DNA of 14,542 nucleotides from Thoreauomyces humboldtii (Eukaryota > Chytridiomycota > Chytridiomycetes > Spizellomycetales > Powellomycetaceae). Position 1 is the stretch's first letter. Each line of letters starts with the position of its first letter. Below are positions 1 through 8,193 of the stretch, piece after piece. The stretch spans positions 1 through 14,542 of the forward strand of contig JADGJA010000577.1 of NCBI GenBank assembly GCA_027596035.1, written 5' to 3'. The notes under the pieces were generated by a model. That model searched no databases. It was not told the DNA's origin and saw only the letters and a program-made list of their open reading frames with translations. A program made the translations under genes and the position numbers.

Positions 1-75
1 CCCCCCCACCTCCCCTGCCCCTCCCTAGTCCGGTGGTCGATTGTCGAATGGGTCAGAGTCCGTCCCCGGGCCATG

Positions 76-834
76 TCATGGTCTCGGTGTTCCCCTCTGC
101 GCGTGAGCGAGATCCTCCAAGATGTGGAGCAGCCCCTTCGGACCTCTTGCGATGTTGTCCTTGAACTTTGCCATCCCCACGCCCTCGATGCGGGACTTGA
201 TCGAGTCCCACCCGGTGTTGGAGATGATGCGGACGTCGGTCCGAAGGTGGGTGTGGTTCGAGAAGGGCGTGGCGGGGGAGAGAGGGCTTGGGTGCGTGGA
301 TTTGGCGGCGACGGCTTTGAGACGTTCGGTCGCTGTGGCTGCTGGGATCGGGATGGCCACGCAGGTATAGGTTTGGGTTTCCTCCACTAGCATGACCTTG
401 GTGTGGGATAGGTTGCGAGTGACCGTCACCATGGTGCACGAGCGAGGATCGACCGTGGACTGCTCCATGATGAACGCATCCTTTACGTTGAACAGCTGGA
501 GAGCATAGACGATGAGAAGATGACCTTCATCACATGGAGTCGTACAACGAAACTCACCGATTTGCCCCACTTTGGTAGAACACCCTTTTTCAAGAAAAGG
601 CGCGTGGTAGTAAGGATTCCTGAGAATGCAAGGAAAGGAATCATCAGATTTCCTTCCTCAAGCATTGACAAGAAGGTGCAGAAGTGTACCAGTCGCAGGA
701 TCGAACTCCCGGTCGATGACGTCCGAGGATAGGACATGACTCGCGAAGGGGTTTGGGTATTTGTTGAAAACTGCCTGCGTGCAATTTGACCAGCAGTACG
801 GAAGGTGCGTTCCGATGCTCAAGAACTGAGGCAT
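76..834 (-). CDS. PRELI/MSF1-domain (UPS family) mitochondrial lipid-transfer protein, 3 exons
   Basis: Spliced on the minus strand from exons 834-690, 619-558 and 495-76, giving 208 aa. Introns are 70 nt (donor GTACAC) and 62 nt (donor GTGAGT), both with clean AG acceptors, and phases fit. The PRELI domain fills almost the whole protein. The start resembles the family (M-P-Q-F, then H-L-P-Y-x-W), followed by YPNPFASHVLSSDVIDRE (residues ~25-42), RLFLKKGVLPKWGKS (~55-69), a STVDP block (~82-86), TRNLSHTKVMLVEE (~95-108) and a C-terminal helix with GMAKFKDNIARGPKGL (~176-191). In the family (Ups1/PRELID1, Ups2/PRELID3), the protein moves phosphatidic acid or phosphatidylserine across the mitochondrial intermembrane space in complex with Mdm35/TRIAP1. 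I cannot decide between the subfamilies. Odd: a Pro/Ala/Thr-rich insertion at about residues 116-150 inside the domain. Divergent from the glutamate 5-kinase gene. Confidence 0.88.
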
Positions 835-1469
835 GATCGGGATGATACAAGTGCGTTCGTCGGATTGCCGGCCCTCTTCGGGAGCTTTGCCGTGTTTCTT
901 GGTTCCCTTTCCGAACTGCCGAGCGAGGTTCCCAGGTAAGATTCCTGGCACGTGAATGCGTAAGTTCGAATCGTGTCGTCGTCCTTCGGATCCAGGTTAT
1001 GTTCCAAGTGAAAGGCGGGAGTGGAAAGGAAGTTGGACACAAGTGGCTGGAAGAGTTGCGAGGGTCAACACCACGCCCACAACCGAAAAACTGCTCCTCA
1101 CGCCCCATACCTTCCGTTCAAAGGAGAGCGACGGAATGCACTCTGGATGGTGGGGGGGCGGAGCGAAGTCAAAGGAAGAACTGGTAGGGTATACGGTGGG
1201 TGGTCTATTGCATAATGGAGGACGGAAATGTGTGTGCGATATTATTTCAACGAACGCTGAGAAACCGGGAAGGCCAACTGCTGTCGACTCTGGCCGCCCG
1301 CGAACCAAGCTTGACCCAACCAAACCACGCCACGACGACCCGCAACCGCCGGGGAATCGCAGGCGTCCGGAGATCCGGACAGAACCTGTCGCCGCTCCTC
1401 GAGCAGAGACATGCATCCATGGGTCAGGTCAACGCAGATCACTTGGATACACAAGCAAACGCCGACAGA
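835..1469. promoter_or_regulatory. Intergenic region between divergent UPS-type gene and glutamate 5-kinase
   Basis: This 635-nt stretch lies between two divergent starts and should hold both promoters and 5' leaders. I see a CACGTG E-box-type palindrome at about 949-954 and a short CCAGG/CCTGG inverted pair around 932-948 that overlaps a GTAAGA donor-like site. The right-hand 270 nt remain open in the kinase frame, with in-frame ATGs at 1215 and 1419, so part of it could be coding if the kinase has a longer N-terminus. No RNA gene or other ORF with family resemblance was found. Confidence 0.5.
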
Positions 1470-3059
1470 ATGTCAACTGCAACCATAACAACCACGGCGG
1501 CGCCTTCACCCTCTGCATCCTCATCGCTTCCACCGCTGACAGCATCACGGACTCCACCCATCCCCACTCCACGCACCATCGTCATCAAACTCGGCACCTC
1601 CTCCATATGCTCAGACGTCACGTTCGCTCCAAACCTCTCCTCCCTCGCGCTCCTTGTCGAGACCATCGTCCTCCTACGGTCCAGGAACTTTCACGTGGTC
1701 CTCGTGTCGTCGGGTGCGGTGGGCACCGGTCTGAGGAGGCTGGGAATGAGGAAGAGGCCAAAGAGTCTGGGCGAACGTCAGGCCGTCGCGGCGGTCGGAC
1801 AGGGGAGACTCATGGCGTTGTATGATGAACTGTTTGGACACTTTGGCGTCGCCATCGCGCAGGTCTTGCTCACCAGGGATTGCTTGAAGGAGGTATGTCT
1901 TGTCTTTTCCGAGGGGAGCGCGACCACCCTCATGCGTGTAGCCGAGGGAAGGACTCTTTTGTTCTTGTCGCGCAAAAGCGCGACCGTTCGATTGGAGTTC
2001 TCATCTTCGTCGCGCCAAGCGCGACGATTTCCTTTTTCCCTTTCCTCATGCGAGGGCTTTTCCCGTATCTCACGACCAGCAATCCAAACCCCACAGAGAT
2101 CCCACTACCTGAACGCGCGAACCACGTTCCGACATCTCCTCAAACTCAACGTGGTTCCCATCGTCAACGAGAACGACACGGTGTCCTCCTCCGAGCTACG
2201 TTTCGGAGACAACGACACCCTCTCGGCTATCACGGCCGGCATGGTGAACGCCGAATGTCTGTTTCTCCTCACCGACGTCCCGTGTCTCTACACGGCCAAC
2301 CCGCGTCTGCATCCGGACGCCACTCCCATCCGTCTCGTCAGGAACGTGGCCGAGCTGCGGACGACGTGCTCGGTGGACGCGGGCGGCAGCGATCTCGGCA
2401 CGGGCGGGATGGTCACCAAGCTGGTGGCCGCGGACCTGGCGGCCGCCGCGGGCGTCAGGACCGTCATCACCCTGGGCTCGGATCCCGCCGCCATCCCGTC
2501 CATCCTGGAGGAGATGGCTCGACATGCTTCTTCCCAAGGGGATCGAGACGTCCTTCCCACGGTGGGAACCCACTTTCTCCCTCGTCCCAACGCCCTCTTG
2601 GATCGAAAGTGGTGGATCCTTCACGGTCTCTCGGCGGTGGGGACCCTCCAGCTGGACGCTGGCGCCGTGCACGCCCTGACGCGGCCCCATCGATCGTCGC
2701 TCTTCGCGGCGGGGATAGTCAACGTCAAGGGCGACTTTTCCGCCAACCAGAGCGTGCACCTCACCACGATCGTCGTGGACCGAGCGACGGGAGCGGAGAC
2801 GGAGGTGGAGATCGGGACGGGACTCGTCAACTACACGAGCGTCGAGATCGCTCGCATCAAGGGGAGGAAGAGCGGCGAGATCGAGGCGCTGCTGGGATAC
2901 GTGGACTCCGGGTGCGTGGTCCACAGGGAGAACCTGGTCGTCACGGACAGGGCGGTGGACGTGGACGCCATCGTCCACAAGGGAAGGTCGACGACGGGAG
3001 ACGCCGTCTCGCCGGCGTCGTCGGACGGCAACAGCGTGGATGAGATGAGTGGGATATAA
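1470..3059 (+). CDS. PRO1: Glutamate 5-kinase with C-terminal PUA domain, 2 exons
   Basis: Catalyses ATP-dependent phosphorylation of L-glutamate to glutamyl 5-phosphate, the first step of proline synthesis. Exons 1470-1892 and 2097-3059 join in phase 0 to give 461 aa (yeast Pro1 is 428). Visible motifs: the nucleotide-binding strand IVIKLGTSS (residues 37-45), VVLVSSGAVGTGLRRLG (about 78-94), AAVGQGRLMALYDELF, QVLLTRD just before the intron, YLNARTTFRHLL just after it, PIVNENDT (NEND 165-168), the FGDNDTLSAIT loop (~177-187), LLTDVPCLYTANPR, and GTGGMVTKLVAADLA. The PUA-type domain covers about residues 335-430 and ends HRENLV, as in yeast. The start at 1470 is preferred for its AGAATGTC context and because the Ser/Thr/Pro-rich leader is short; 1419 and 1215 are in-frame alternatives. 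The intron is a multiple of three without in-frame stop. Convergent with SDHAF3. Confidence 0.93.
   Translation: MSTATITTTAAPSPSASSSLPPLTASRTPPIPTPRTIVIKLGTSSICSDVTFAPNLSSLALLVETIVLLRSRNFHVVLVSSGAVGTGLRRLGMRKRPKSLGERQAVAAVGQGRLMALYDELFGHFGVAIAQVLLTRDCLKEVCLVFSEGSATTLMRVAEGRTLLFLSRKSATVRLEFSSSSRQARRFPFSLSSCEGFSRISRPAIQTPQRSHYLNARTTFRHLLKLNVVPIVNENDTVSSSELRFGDNDTLSAITAGMVNAECLFLLTDVPCLYTANPRLHPDATPIRLVRNVAELRTTCSVDAGGSDLGTGGMVTKLVAADLAAAAGVRTVITLGSDPAAIPSILEEMARHASSQGDRDVLPTVGTHFLPRPNALLDRKWWILHGLSAVGTLQLDAGAVHALTRPHRSSLFAAGIVNVKGDFSANQSVHLTTIVVDRATGAETEVEIGTGLVNYTSVEIARIKGRKSGEIEALLGYVDSGCVVHRENLVVTDRAVDVDAIVHKGRSTTGDAVSPASSDGNSVDEMSGI
1893..2096 (+). other. Intron of glutamate 5-kinase, carrying two GTCGCGC palindromes
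   Basis: The donor GTATGT follows the codons for LKE, and the acceptor CCACAG precedes RSHYLNAR. Removing the 204 nt restores the conserved kinase segment LTRD...YLNAR seen in all homologues. It is the longest intron in the window, is divisible by three and has no in-frame stop. Two perfect stem-loops sit in it: 1967-1984 (7-bp stem GTCGCGC/GCGCGAC, AAAA loop) and 2007-2027 (9-bp stem TCGTCGCGC/GCGCGACGA, CAA loop). A lone GCGCGAC half-site lies at 1918-1924. Confidence 0.85.
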
Positions 3060-3301
3060 TATTGTACGAGTTTCAACATCGGGAGCAACCATGATTCCCG
3101 TGTGTGCGTCATCTGGCGAAAGAGAGCGTCGCGTCGCTTTCGTTTCGTGTTGAGCCAAGAGCCTTGCGCGTTCAAGCGCGGGATTGGAACGGTCGCGCTC
3201 CGCGCGACGAGGAGGGGTAAAAGAAAGGAGAGGATGGGTCGCGCCGTGGCGCGTCAGGGACGAGTATCGCTCTCGTCCCTCTCGGAACATGACAAGTCCT
3301 T
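3060..3301. other. Convergent intergenic region (3' ends of kinase and SDHAF3)
   Basis: These 242 nt separate the two stop codons and presumably contain both 3' UTRs. No gene is visible. A perfect palindrome GTCGCGC-TCC-GCGCGAC occupies 3192-3208, the same heptamer as in the neighbouring kinase intron. A diverged relative, with one mismatch, lies at about 3240-3257. Confidence 0.6.
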
Positions 3302-3735
3302 TCATTCCTTCCCTCTGGCAGCCTCCCTCAAGGCATGCAGCTGACCGATCTGCTGATCCGAGAGACTTTCCAAGAGGTCCTTGTCCAACCTCCTGCCCAA
3401 CATCGTCCTAGTAGGATCCCGCCGGTCGTGCTGCCCCTGCCCCTGTGCCTGTCCTTGTATCTGGTCGACCAAGGTGTCCCTGTAGAAGATCCACTCCTTC
3501 AAAAACCCCGAGACGAAGGGAGGATCGGCCTTCTTGTGCCTCCTGAACTCGTCTCGCACGTAGTTGTTCCCCACGACCCTCAGGGCTGGAAGGGGATAAG
3601 ACAGAGCTGTCAGATGATTGAAGATATCGACATCGAAAGGGGGCAACGTGAAGGATATGATTTACCTGGAGGGAGCTTCTTGTGGAGTCTCCGGATGGCC
3701 CTGTAAAGGTTCAGTACGGGAGGAAGGGAAGACAT
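3302..3735 (-). CDS. SDHAF3: Succinate dehydrogenase assembly factor 3 (ACN9/SDHAF3), LYR-motif protein, 2 exons
   Basis: Exons 3735-3666 and 3585-3302 are joined after an 80-nt intron (donor GTAAAT, branch CTGAC, acceptor TTCCAG) to give 117 aa, close to the family length of about 125. Key residues: the LYR motif at 10-12 in NLYRAIRRLHKKLPPALR, then GNNYVRDEFRRHK, an FLKEW segment, and the C-terminal signature SDQQIGQLHALREAA. The splice falls inside LPP|A, exactly where the family signature requires continuity. In the family, SDHAF3 acts in the mitochondrial matrix and helps insert or protect the iron-sulfur clusters of the SdhB subunit of complex II. The start at 3735 matches the usual N-terminus just ahead of the LYR helix. 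The frame stays open upstream, so a longer presequence cannot be excluded. Divergent from NOP4. Confidence 0.92.
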
Positions 3736-4360
3736 TGCGGTGATGCTGGGTAGTGGTAGGGCAGGGAGCACGCGGGTGGTGGCTGTGGTTGGAGGGACTG
3801 TCTTGCGGCTGCTCTTTGGAAGATCGGGAAGATGGGCTTGAAAGCAGCGCAGCCTTGCGGACATGAAGCGTAAGGACGAGAGCGAGTATCGGGGAGTGGC
3901 AATGGCAATGGCGGAAGATGTGAACCTTGTGAAGGGCCGCCACGACGACGTGCACGCGGGGAAAAGATCCACGGTGGCTGTACCTTCCATACAGAAAGAG
4001 AGCCCTTGTCTGTCCGAAGGCTCTCTCGGACCTCTTCGACAGCAAAAGGCGGGTCCATGGGGATTTCCTTCCCTGTTTTCTCGTTTTTCTCTTTTTTTTC
4101 TTTTTCTTTCGTCTCGTCTTTCGGTGGTCAAGGGGTTCACACATTCCGACGTTGACGCTCATTACCAGCTCTGGCAGCAGACTTCGTCCACCCCATCATC
4201 AGCATCATCATCATCACATCCCATTGAATTGGAAAGGGAAAAGACCAGTGTGCTCCATCCCCTCCTTCAGCGAAGAACACGAGACAGAGCCATCGTCCCA
4301 TCCCTCCTACCCGGTCTCTCAACCGCGTTCCCCCACAGTCAAGAAAAGGAAGGTCTCGCA
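3736..4360. promoter_or_regulatory. Divergent promoter region of SDHAF3 and NOP4
   Basis: These 625 nt separate the two divergent starts. A long pyrimidine-rich tract at about 4076-4115, in the NOP4 direction, resembles the CT-rich stretches that precede transcription starts in many fungi. A run of CATCAT repeats lies at about 4197-4215. The NOP4 frame is open back to an ATG at 3863, but this part has no domain and the composition of a leader, so I treat it as non-coding. Confidence 0.55.
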
Positions 4361-7300
4361 ATGTCGCCTTCCATAACTGCTGCTGCCGGGGACGCGGTGG
4401 TTCCCAAAAAGGAGAAGAAGGACAAGAAGGAGAGGAAGGCTGCAAAGGAGGCTGCTGCTGCACTTGCAGCTGCTTCCACCGTAGAGGGAGGCCAGGAGGG
4501 CGTGTCTTCCACCGACACTCCTGAAAAGGTCAAAAAGGTCAAAAAGGACAAGAAAGAGAGGGAACTGGAGAAGATGGAAAAAGCCGCCGCATCGCCGGTC
4601 GAATCAGCGTCAACAGCACCATCAGCGACGACCACCACCGCGAAGCCCACAACGGAGGATTCCAAAGAGAACGCAAACGGTCGGTCCCGCACCACCCTCT
4701 TCGTGTCCACCATCCCGTACCACGCCACATCGGACCAACTGCAGGAGTTCTTCTCCGACATCGGACCCGTGCGATCCTGCTTCGTCGTGGCAGACAGGAA
4801 CGCCGACAAAGAAGGGAGGAACAAGGGTTACGGTTACGTCTCGTACGCCCTGCCCGAGGATGCCGAGCGCGCCGTCAAGGACCTCAAGAAGAAAAAGTTC
4901 ATGGAGACGAGGACCCTCAAGGTGGACTTTGCCGTCCACAAGAAGGTGGCAGAGGACAGGAAGGCCGCAGGACTCTCCGTCAACCCGGACGATCCAGACA
5001 GACCAAAACCGAAGCCAAAGCCAAGGGCCGTCCTTCCGCGGTCGGATCCATCCGCGTCCTCGACGTCAACGTCCGTCGCCCCGTCCGCCGCTCCCTACAA
5101 GCCCCGCGTCACGAAGCAGATCACCGTCGAGGTGTCCGGTCTCCCCGCCGATGTGACCCAGAAGCAGGTCTACAAAAAGGTCCGCAAGTACGGCGAGGTA
5201 GTCCAGGTCGTCTACCCCGTCCTCCGCAACGACGTAGCCGTTCCCAGCATCGCCCACGCCGTGTACCGAAGCGAGGAGGACGCAAAGAACGCAGTCCTCT
5301 ACCTCGACGGTCACCAGTTCAAGGGTGCCCACATCAACGCCAAGGAGGTGGTCGCCCAGGACGATCTCACCAGGACGGCCAAGCAGGCTCGTCTCATCGT
5401 GCGTAACCTGCCGTGGCAGTGCGAGGACCTCCATCTCAGGAGAGCCTTCGCGAGGTTCGGCAAGGTCGTGGACATCCTGATCCCCGCGGCCGTGGACGGA
5501 AAGGCGAAGGGTTTCGGGTTTGTGCAGTTCGAGACGGCGAAGGAGGCGGAGGCCGCCATCGACGCCATGAACGGACAGGAACTCATCCGACGGACGATCG
5601 CCGTCGATTGGGCGCTTCCCAAGGCCCAGTACGATAGGGCCATCCAGGGAGAGTCCCAGTCTGCTGCTACGGTGACGAAGGCATCCACAGCGGCCGAACA
5701 GGATGTGGATTCCGAGTCGCCGGCGGAAGGCGACGAAGGTAAGGTCGAGAAGGTGCAGGACGGAGACGAGAGCGAGTCCGAAGACGAGGCCCAGTTCTAC
5801 AGGGACACGATCGGCGGAGAAGGCGAGAGCGACGAAGACGACGAGGAGATTGACAGTGATGCCGAGTCGAGTGAGGACGACGAGGAGGACGATGATGATC
5901 TCTCTTCGGACGATGAGGACGTACCGACCAAGAAGGTCTTTGCGAAGCCTAGCGTGCTCGCATCCAACGTTGGCGACAACTGCACTCTCTTTATCCGAAA
6001 CCTGTCCTTCGATACCACCCAGGATGAACTCACAGAAGCGTAAGTCGAATTCGACAAAACTGCGACAGGTAAGAACGGGACACTGATCTCTGCTTGGTCT
6101 TTTATAGAATGTCTGTATTTGGAGCGCTCCGATACGCTCGCATCACCATGGACCGCGCAACTGGGCGATCTCGAGGAACCGGTTTCGTATGCTTCCACAA
6201 GAAGGAGGACGCCGACGCCTGCCTCGTCGCTTGGGACAAAGCCTACAAAGCCTCCGCCTCCCTCCAGTCCTACAACCCCACTCCGGACCCCAAAGCGCAG
6301 AAGAGCAAGAAGCTCGCACCCACGGTGTCCATCCTAGCACCCGAACCCTCCCTCACCGCCGGTCTCACCCCCTTCACCGTCGGAGGTCGATTCCTCAACG
6401 TAACCCTCGCCGTGAACCGAGCCGACGCGTCCCAGATGGCGGAGGACGGCAAGCTCCGTCGACGAGCCGAAGATCAACGCAACCTCTACCTGATGCGGGA
6501 AGGCGTCATCTTCCCGGAATCCGAAGCGGCCAAGACGCTCACCGAGGTGGAACTCGAGAAACGCACGAGCAGCTTCGCGGAACGGAAACGCGTGCTGGCC
6601 ACCAACCCCAACCTCTTCATCTCCCGCACCCGTCTCAGCGTCCGGTCCCTGGGAGCCAAGGTCGACGACAAGGAACTCAAGAAGGTCGCGGGGATAGCGG
6701 TCAGGAAGTTCTGGGACGAGGTCGGGAAGGGACTCAGGGAGGGGATGGAACCCGAGGTCGTCAAGGAGGAGGTCGGCGAGGGACGACCCGTCCCGTCGGG
6801 ATCGAGACGGGCCGTCATCACCCAGGCCAAGATCCTGCGCAGCAAGGACAGGGTCGACCAGGACACGAAGCTCCAGAAGAGCAAAGGGTACGGGTTCATC
6901 GAGTTCGAGAGTCATGCCGATGCGCTCGCTTGTCTGAGATGGATGAACAACAACCCGAGAGCTTTCCGTGCCGCCCCCGTCAAGGACACACCCGTCGTGG
7001 CGCCCGTCAAGGGGAAGAAGGGAGCCAAGGGGAAGAAGGTCAAGCAACCACCACCACCACCACCACCTGTGGAGGAGACCCCCGAACAGGCCGAACTGGC
7101 AGCCGCGAAGGGAAAACGACCCATCGTCGAATTCGCCATCGAGAACCGACAGATCCTGAAGAAGAGGGACGAGAGGCGGGAGCAGCAGGCTCAACGCAAC
7201 GGACACGGGAAACGAGGGAGGGACGATGCCGACGGTGCCGCCGGCGGGGACGACGGTCCAGCGAAGAAGAAACGATTCGGTGAGATATGGCTCGAGAGAC

Positions 7301-7794
7301 GCCTAGCCGCAAAGGCGAAGAAGGTCGCCGCAGGGAACAACGGAGCCACAACCACGCAACCCACGGGAGACAAGTCCCGAGATGGTCATGCTGCTGCTGC
7401 TGCACCGACACGGAAGTCCGACGCACGTGCTGCACCACCACCACCAGCGTCACGACCTCCCGTACGAGGCGCCGACAGCGGGAGACCGTCGTCGTCCGCG
7501 CCACGACCTCCCAAGGATCACACCGCCAAGCGACCGCGTCCCGACGCTCGTCATCACGACGACGGAACGGTTCCCGACGCTCGACCAAAGCCCAAGAAGC
7601 AGAAGGTACCCACCAAGGATCAGAAGAAGGAGGCCAGCTTCGATTCCCTCGTGCAGCAGTACAAGAAGAACCTCTTCGGAGCCACCGCCGCGAAACCTGC
7701 TTCTTCTGCTTCCGCCGCTACTGCCGCTGGTAGCAAGCCGGCGGGAGCAACGAGCGAGGCGAGCGAGAAGGGAATCAAGAGGTGGTTCGCGTAG
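4361..7794 (+). CDS. NOP4: Nop4/RBM28-type nucleolar RNA-binding protein with five RRMs, 2 exons
   Basis: Exons 4361-6039 and 6108-7794 join (donor GTAAGT, acceptor TTATAG, 68-nt intron, phase 2) inside RRM4, giving 1121 aa. The N-terminus is Lys/Ala-rich with KKEKKDKKE repeats. RRM1 is about 111-190 (LFVSTI; KGYGYVSY), RRM2 about 252-330, RRM3 about 344-422 (LIVRNLPW; KGFGFVQF), then a very acidic block at about 445-530. RRM4 is about 540-660 (LFIRNLSF; GTGFVCF) with a long insertion before its last strand. The Nop4 linker follows (RNLYLMREG, then a LATNPNLF-type segment), RRM5 about 734-905 (SKGYGFIEF) with large loops, a proline run, and a basic tail ending KGIKRWFA. Nop4/RBM28 is needed for maturation of pre-rRNA into the 60S subunit. 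Order of domains and linker match Nop4 specifically, not other multi-RRM proteins. The start at 4361 is chosen because upstream sequence looks like a leader. Ser/Lys/Ala composition makes it longer than yeast Nop4 (685 aa). Confidence 0.92.
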
Positions 7795-8193
7795 GGGGCG
7801 AGGAAAGGCGAACAAGGAGAGAGAGGAGGAGATGAGGGGAAACAGGTGGTCTTACCTGTCGCATAACTAGAATACTTTTGCACTAGACAAACATAGGGGC
7901 ACCCAACCGCCTTCGGGGTGATTTTGTAAATCATCAAATGCACGTTTTCCGTCTCACAGAAGGCCGCCGGGTGCTGCGCAGGAGGGAGAAAAGAATGACA
8001 CGAGCCCGGTGCTGTGGGCTTCTGTAAGCAAACGCGAGCCTCTCTGTGCTTACCTGGGTAGGACACGCGCGCGTCGACACGTCCACTGCTGCGGAAACGT
8101 CAGGGAAGCTCTTCTCTGCGCACGAGAGCTCTCGTTACGGGAGGGTCTCCACGGTGCACCTGTCTCCCCCCATCCCCGTCGCTCCCGTCCCAG
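7795..8193. other. 3' flank of NOP4, no gene recognised
   Basis: This stretch holds the presumed 3' UTR of NOP4 and the start of the next transcribed region. A perfect GATTT-TGT-AAATC hairpin lies at about 7920-7932. CTTACCTG occurs at about 7852 and 8048, resembling the 5' end of U1 snRNA, but nothing else of U1 is present. No ORF here resembles a known family. Confidence 0.4.

Noticed and set aside
956..1825. 289-codon plus-strand frame across the kinase start
   Set aside because: Overlaps the kinase's ATP-binding segment in another frame and shows no protein-like pattern.
1880..3043. 387-codon plus-strand frame overlapping the kinase
   Set aside because: Out of frame with the conserved kinase motifs and of biased Arg/Gly composition; a frame shadow.
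2196..3305. 369-codon open frame on the minus strand opposite the kinase
   Set aside because: It is an antisense shadow of the GC-rich kinase exon; the product is Arg/His/Asp-rich noise with no domain.
3863..4360. N-terminal extension of NOP4 by 166 residues
   Set aside because: The frame is open, but the stretch includes a long pyrimidine tract and no Nop4 homology; a promoter/leader is more likely.
6334..7206. 290-codon minus-strand frame opposite NOP4
   Set aside because: Leu/Gly/Asp-rich antisense shadow of conserved Nop4 coding sequence.
6189..7283. 364-codon plus-strand frame in the second NOP4 exon
   Set aside because: Shadow of the Nop4 RRM4/RRM5 region in another frame; Arg/Gln/Gly-rich noise.
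8046..8060. U1 snRNA gene, from CTTACCTGG
   Set aside because: Only the nonamer matches; no Sm site or U1 stem-loops follow.
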